A stretch of 64,000 nt of DNA from UA16 sp042095135. GTDB lineage: Bacteria > Bacteroidota > Bacteroidia > Flavobacteriales_D > Sanyastnellaceae. The stretch is taken from assembly GCA_042095135.1 (NCBI GenBank), contig JBELBV010000003.1, forward strand, positions 1 through 64,000, written 5' to 3'. Each line of letters starts with the position of its first letter. Position 1 is the first letter of the stretch. The position numbers and the translations under genes are program-made. Below the pieces are notes generated by a model. It saw only the letters and a list, made by a program, of their open reading frames with translations. It ran no database searches and was not told where the DNA came from. This document shows, one piece after another, positions 61,227 to 64,000 of the stretch.

Positions 61227-61903
61227 AGCGTTACCTGATTGTTGTTGCGGGAGGTACGGGGACGCGCATGGCGCAGCCCGTGGCGAAGCAATTTCTTCTT
61301 CTGGAGGGTCTGCCACTGATGTGGTGGACCCTTCGGCGTTTTCGTGCGGCGCTGCCCGACCTGCATGTGGTTCTCGTACTTCACGAAAGCTTGTTTGATA
61401 CCTTCCGTTCGTTGGAATCTACGTACGGACCGGCCGGGGTTGATCAGCTCGTGGCCGGAGGTGCCGAGCGGTGGCACTCCGTGGCCAATGGCCTTGCTGT
61501 TCTGCCGGAGGATGGCGTGGTTGGCGTTCACGATGCGGTACGCCCTTTTGTTTCTGAGGGGACCATTCGCCGATGCTACGCGGCAGCAGCTGACGCGGGC
61601 AGTGCCGTTCCTGTCGTCCCCGTAAAGGACAGCATCCGTGAAGTGAACGGAGCGGCTTCCCACGCGCTGATGCGCGATCGGCTGCGTGCGGTGCAGACGC
61701 CGCAGTGTTTCAATTTATCGGGCTTAAAGGCCGCTTACGGCAGCGGATTCCGCCCAGAATTCACGGACGATGCGAGTGTATTTGAATTTGCTGGCCACCC
61801 TGTTCAGTTGGTGGACGGCGACCTCGAAAACATCAAAATCACTACGCCGGAAGACTTGTACGTGGCTCAAGCGTTCCTCCGGGAACAGCGCAAGGGTCAG
61901 TGA
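61223..61903 (+). CDS. ispD: 2-C-methyl-D-erythritol 4-phosphate cytidylyltransferase
   Basis: Third enzyme of the MEP isoprenoid pathway, coupling CTP with methylerythritol phosphate. In 226 residues it shows the nucleotide-binding AGGTGTRMAQPVAKQFLLLEG, VHDAVRPFV, VPVKDSIRE, the RAVQTPQCF motif and TDDASVFE. The start is GTG at 61223, forming GTGA with the dismutase stop; no better ATG is near. Operon pairing with superoxide dismutase has no obvious metabolic logic. The convergent protease gene overlaps its end by seven bases. Confidence 0.94.
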   Translation: MKRYLIVVAGGTGTRMAQPVAKQFLLLEGLPLMWWTLRRFRAALPDLHVVLVLHESLFDTFRSLESTYGPAGVDQLVAGGAERWHSVANGLAVLPEDGVVGVHDAVRPFVSEGTIRRCYAAAADAGSAVPVVPVKDSIREVNGAASHALMRDRLRAVQTPQCFNLSGLKAAYGSGFRPEFTDDASVFEFAGHPVQLVDGDLENIKITTPEDLYVAQAFLREQRKGQ

Positions 61904-62823
61904 ACCGGGTGGTGCTTGGGCCACGTGCCCGTTGTCCGCACCCACCGAATCAAATAAATTCCTACGAAGAGGGATGCCGCGGCGATGCCGTAATCCGAAG
62001 CTGACCAATCGGGCGCTGCATTCATCTCCTGCGCGACCCATTCCGGTCCATAGATGGCTGCCATGAGGATGGCTCCGGCGTTGTTGAAGAAGTGAGCGGC
62101 GATGGCAGGCCACAAGCTGTTGCTGTAAATGACGAGGTAACCGAGGCCTGCCCCCAGCACCATGCGCGGTAGAAACCCGTGGAACTGCAGGTGGATCGCA
62201 CTGAACAGGAAGGCGGCCATCCAAACGGCGGCGTGGATGTTGTTGGTCCATTTGGCCACCAGCGGTTGAATGACCCCACGGAAGGCAAATTCCTCGCATA
62301 CCGCGGGGAGCAGGGCCACTGTCAACAGCGTCGCTGGAAACTGCCAGGCTGAATCGTACGTCAACATGGACTGGGTTACTTCCGCCGCCAATTCCTCAAA
62401 TCGATCCGCATTGGCCACCCAGCTTTCGGGCAAAGCTTGAAGCACCAGGCCATTCAAGCGAAAGGTCAGATCGATGAGGGGTTGGGCAGCCCATGCCAGT
62501 CCCATTCCGACCGCAATCCAGATGGATTTGGGCCATTTCATGGCGAGGAATGTGCGACCCGCATACAGTTTGCTCGCCAACCAGGCCATCAGACCGAAGG
62601 ACAGCACTTGGTTGACGCCGTTGATGATGAGGTTGTAGGTCTTGCCTTCGCTGGATGTGGCATCCGAGGCGAAGTTGATGGCTTGCTCGGTTGTGTGTCC
62701 GAATACCGTGGCCAAAGCGGCCAGTCCCACTCCCGATGCAAGCCCCATGCCCATGAGGACCATGCAGAAAAAGAATACCAATTGCCCGAAAGGGTGCATG
62801 GTTTGAAATGCGGTTCGGATCAT
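61897..62823 (-). CDS. CPBP family intramembrane metalloprotease
   Basis: A 308-residue polytopic inner-membrane protein with about eight helices and the three CPBP/Abi motifs: EExxxR in CEEFAFRGVIQPL, a His in FSAIHLQFHGFLPRM, and HxxxN in HFFNNAGA. These are the catalytic metal-site residues of Rce1-like proteases. Roles vary from prenyl-protein processing to bacteriocin self-immunity; no bacteriocin gene is nearby. The ATG at 62823 fits; the frame runs open to 63189 through dusB but without similarity. Confidence 0.9.
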   Translation of the reverse strand: MIRTAFQTMHPFGQLVFFFCMVLMGMGLASGVGLAALATVFGHTTEQAINFASDATSSEGKTYNLIINGVNQVLSFGLMAWLASKLYAGRTFLAMKWPKSIWIAVGMGLAWAAQPLIDLTFRLNGLVLQALPESWVANADRFEELAAEVTQSMLTYDSAWQFPATLLTVALLPAVCEEFAFRGVIQPLVAKWTNNIHAAVWMAAFLFSAIHLQFHGFLPRMVLGAGLGYLVIYSNSLWPAIAAHFFNNAGAILMAAIYGPEWVAQEMNAAPDWSASDYGIAAASLFVGIYLIRWVRTTGTWPKHHPVH

Positions 62824-62827
62824 GGTG

Positions 62828-62835
62828 TAATTTTG
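62828..62835 (+). promoter_or_regulatory. -7 box (TAATTTTG) for dusB
   Basis: A perfect TAnnTTTG five bases past the divergent CPBP start and 58 bases before the dusB GTG. Predicted leader is about 50 bases. Motif-based only. Confidence 0.35.
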
Positions 62836-62893
62836 TGCGTGCTTATATGCGCAAGTTCGCCGAAAAGACACAAACGCAATAAGAAGCAACCAC

Positions 62894-63883
62894 GTGGTAC
62901 GCATTGGTGACATCGACATCGCGGAATTTCCCTTCTTGCTCGCTCCGATGGAGGACGTGAGCGATCCGCCGTTTCGCGCGCTGTGCAAGAAGTACGGAGC
63001 AGATGTCATGTACACGGAGTTCATCAGCTCGGAGGGGCTGATCCGCGATGCCGCGAAGAGCCGGGCGAAGCTGGACATTTTCGAATACGAGCGCCCCATT
63101 GGCATCCAGATTTTTGGAAGCGAGATCGATTCGATGCGCCAGGCAGCGGCCATTACCGAGGAAGCCCAACCTGACATCATCGACATCAACTACGGTTGTC
63201 CGGTGAAGAAAGTCGCGTGCCGCGGTGCCGGTGCCGGTATTTTGCAGGACATTCCGAAGATGGTCGCTATGACCAAGGAAATTGTTGATACGTGCACGTT
63301 GCCGGTGACGGTCAAGACCCGATTGGGTTGGGACGACAACAGCAAGTACATCGTTGAGGTCGCCGAACGCCTCCAGGACATTGGCATCCAGGCCATTAGC
63401 ATCCACGGTCGGACCCGCGCTCAGATGTATAAAGGCGAGGCGGATTGGTCCTTGATTGCGGAGGTCAAAAACAACCCGCGGATGCACATTCCGGTCTTTG
63501 GCAATGGGGACATCGATTCCCCCAAAAAGGCCGTGGAATACCGTAACCGGTATGGCGTTGACGGCATCATGATCGGTCGGGCTAGCATTGGTGCTCCGTG
63601 GGTCTTTCGTGAGATGAAGCACTACATGGCGACGGGTGAATTGCTTCCGCCGCCGGGCATGACCGAACGGGTCGCAGCAGCCCGCGAGCATTTTGAGAAG
63701 GGGGTGGAGTGGAAAGGCGAACGCTTGGGCGTTGTCGAAATGCGGCGGCACTACGCCAACTACTTCAAAGGGCTTCGGGATTTTAAGCAGCACCGTTTGC
63801 AGCTGGTTACTCTGGATGGCGTGGACGACATCCGGGCCAAGCTGGACGAATTGGAGACGATTCCGTTCGAGCCCGCGGTCTGA
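62894..63883 (+). CDS. dusB: tRNA-dihydrouridine synthase
   Basis: An FMN enzyme reducing uridines in the tRNA D loop. The 329-residue protein opens with the TIM-barrel segment LLAPMEDVSDPPFR and has YTEFISSEGLI, IGIQIFGSE, DIIDINYGCPVKKV with the catalytic cysteine, TVKTRLGWDD, ISIHGRTRAQMYKGEADW and GNGDIDSP. The start is a GTG at 62894, at which homology starts (VRIGDIDIAEFP). DusB-type is the best call for Bacteroidota; exact tRNA position not determinable. Confidence 0.95.
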   Translation: MVRIGDIDIAEFPFLLAPMEDVSDPPFRALCKKYGADVMYTEFISSEGLIRDAAKSRAKLDIFEYERPIGIQIFGSEIDSMRQAAAITEEAQPDIIDINYGCPVKKVACRGAGAGILQDIPKMVAMTKEIVDTCTLPVTVKTRLGWDDNSKYIVEVAERLQDIGIQAISIHGRTRAQMYKGEADWSLIAEVKNNPRMHIPVFGNGDIDSPKKAVEYRNRYGVDGIMIGRASIGAPWVFREMKHYMATGELLPPPGMTERVAAAREHFEKGVEWKGERLGVVEMRRHYANYFKGLRDFKQHRLQLVTLDGVDDIRAKLDELETIPFEPAV

Positions 63884-64000
63884 TCACACGGCCCCGAAGC
63901 GCCGAACCAAATTCCGGACCATCCAACCGGAACCAATTCCCCCGATGAGCACCACAACTCCGAGGGTGCCCAAAACATCACTGGTCATCAGTTCGACCGG
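63884..64000 (-). CDS. Partial gene at window edge, unknown
   Basis: An open minus-strand frame enters from beyond the right edge and stops at 63884, directly adjacent to the dusB stop. The 38 visible residues include a hydrophobic segment (VLGTLGVVVLIGGIGSGW) and a basic end (RNLVRRFGAV), like a C-terminal membrane helix. An internal ATG near 63988 means it could also be a tiny separate protein. No family can be named. Confidence 0.35.
   Translation of the reverse strand, partial: PVELMTSDVLGTLGVVVLIGGIGSGWMVRNLVRRFGAV

Noticed and set aside
61897..62823. CPBP protease as part of a bacteriocin immunity locus
   Set aside because: No bacteriocin precursor, exporter or modification gene was found nearby; neighbours are ispD and dusB.
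62824..63189. N-terminal extension of the CPBP protease into dusB
   Set aside because: The extension is antisense to dusB; the ATG at 62823 gives a normal CPBP protein.
1..64000. Mobile elements, CRISPR arrays, toxin-antitoxin pairs, prophage or biosynthetic clusters
   Set aside because: Looked for across the window; no transposase, spaced repeats, phage structural genes or defence-type domains were seen.

Overview
This window reads as a chromosome segment from a Bacteroidota bacterium, most likely in or near the Flavobacteriales, with an unusually high GC content for that group (mid-50s percent by eye; not computed). The evidence is the set of genes and their order: a SusC/CirA-like TonB receptor with an N-terminal carboxypeptidase-regulatory-like domain, the block pdxJ / CBS protein / NAD kinase / DUF6089 / uppS / bamA / ompH / ompH / murI, a DUF2795 protein, a YhhQ-type queuosine precursor transporter, and a general lack of Shine-Dalgarno sequences. 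Several operon heads instead carry a TAnnTTTG-like -7 box, the Bacteroidota primary promoter element. The sequence is a draft assembly. A 100-N gap at 36226-36325 is flanked by identical 55-bp sequences, and removing the gap plus one copy restores an intact RND/MMPL transporter gene.

Layout. 0-4.2 kb: aspartate-semialdehyde dehydrogenase and a TonB-dependent receptor. 4.2-9.7 kb: tRNA-Thr(CGT) and methionyl-tRNA synthetase on the minus strand, then LD-carboxypeptidase, 2-amino-3-ketobutyrate CoA ligase and a coupled FAD oxidoreductase on the plus strand. 9.7-14.1 kb: a GbsR/MarR-like regulator flanked by two palindromes, ferritin, and a signalling trio of a YfiR-like periplasmic protein, a TPR protein and a HAMP-SpoIIE phosphatase. 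14.1-18.4 kb: universal stress protein, ClC channel with CBS domains, alpha/beta hydrolase and pdxJ. 18.4-26.3 kb: CBS-ACT protein, NAD kinase and the outer-membrane assembly block (DUF6089, uppS, bamA, two Skp/OmpH chaperones, murI). 26.3-35.9 kb, all minus strand: gamma-carbonic anhydrase, YifB, GmhA, DsbD with a duplicated N-domain, YhhQ, TilS, PabB and dihydrolipoyl dehydrogenase. 36-45 kb, plus strand: MMPL transporter, RmlA, polyprenyl synthase, a small unknown protein, and the 2-oxoglutarate dehydrogenase E1 and E2 genes. 45.2-52.4 kb, minus strand: the rod-shape operon mreB-mreC-mreD-mrdA-rodA and purH. 52.5-64 kb: ABC permease, RmlD, phosphohexomutase, CvpA, a GNAT acetyltransferase, DUF2795, cobalamin adenosyltransferase, dCMP deaminase, C-terminal processing protease, superoxide dismutase, IspD, a CPBP protease and DusB.

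Most genes are housekeeping and tightly packed; many neighbours share 4-nt ATGA/GTGA overlaps. No insertion sequence, prophage, CRISPR array, rRNA or toxin-antitoxin system was seen, and no stretch over 300 bases lacks a gene. The most unusual items are the YfiR/TPR/HAMP-PP2C trio, the palindromes around the GbsR-like gene next to ferritin, the DsbD with two N-domains, and the small unknown gene coupled to the polyprenyl synthase. No convincing wholly new system was found.
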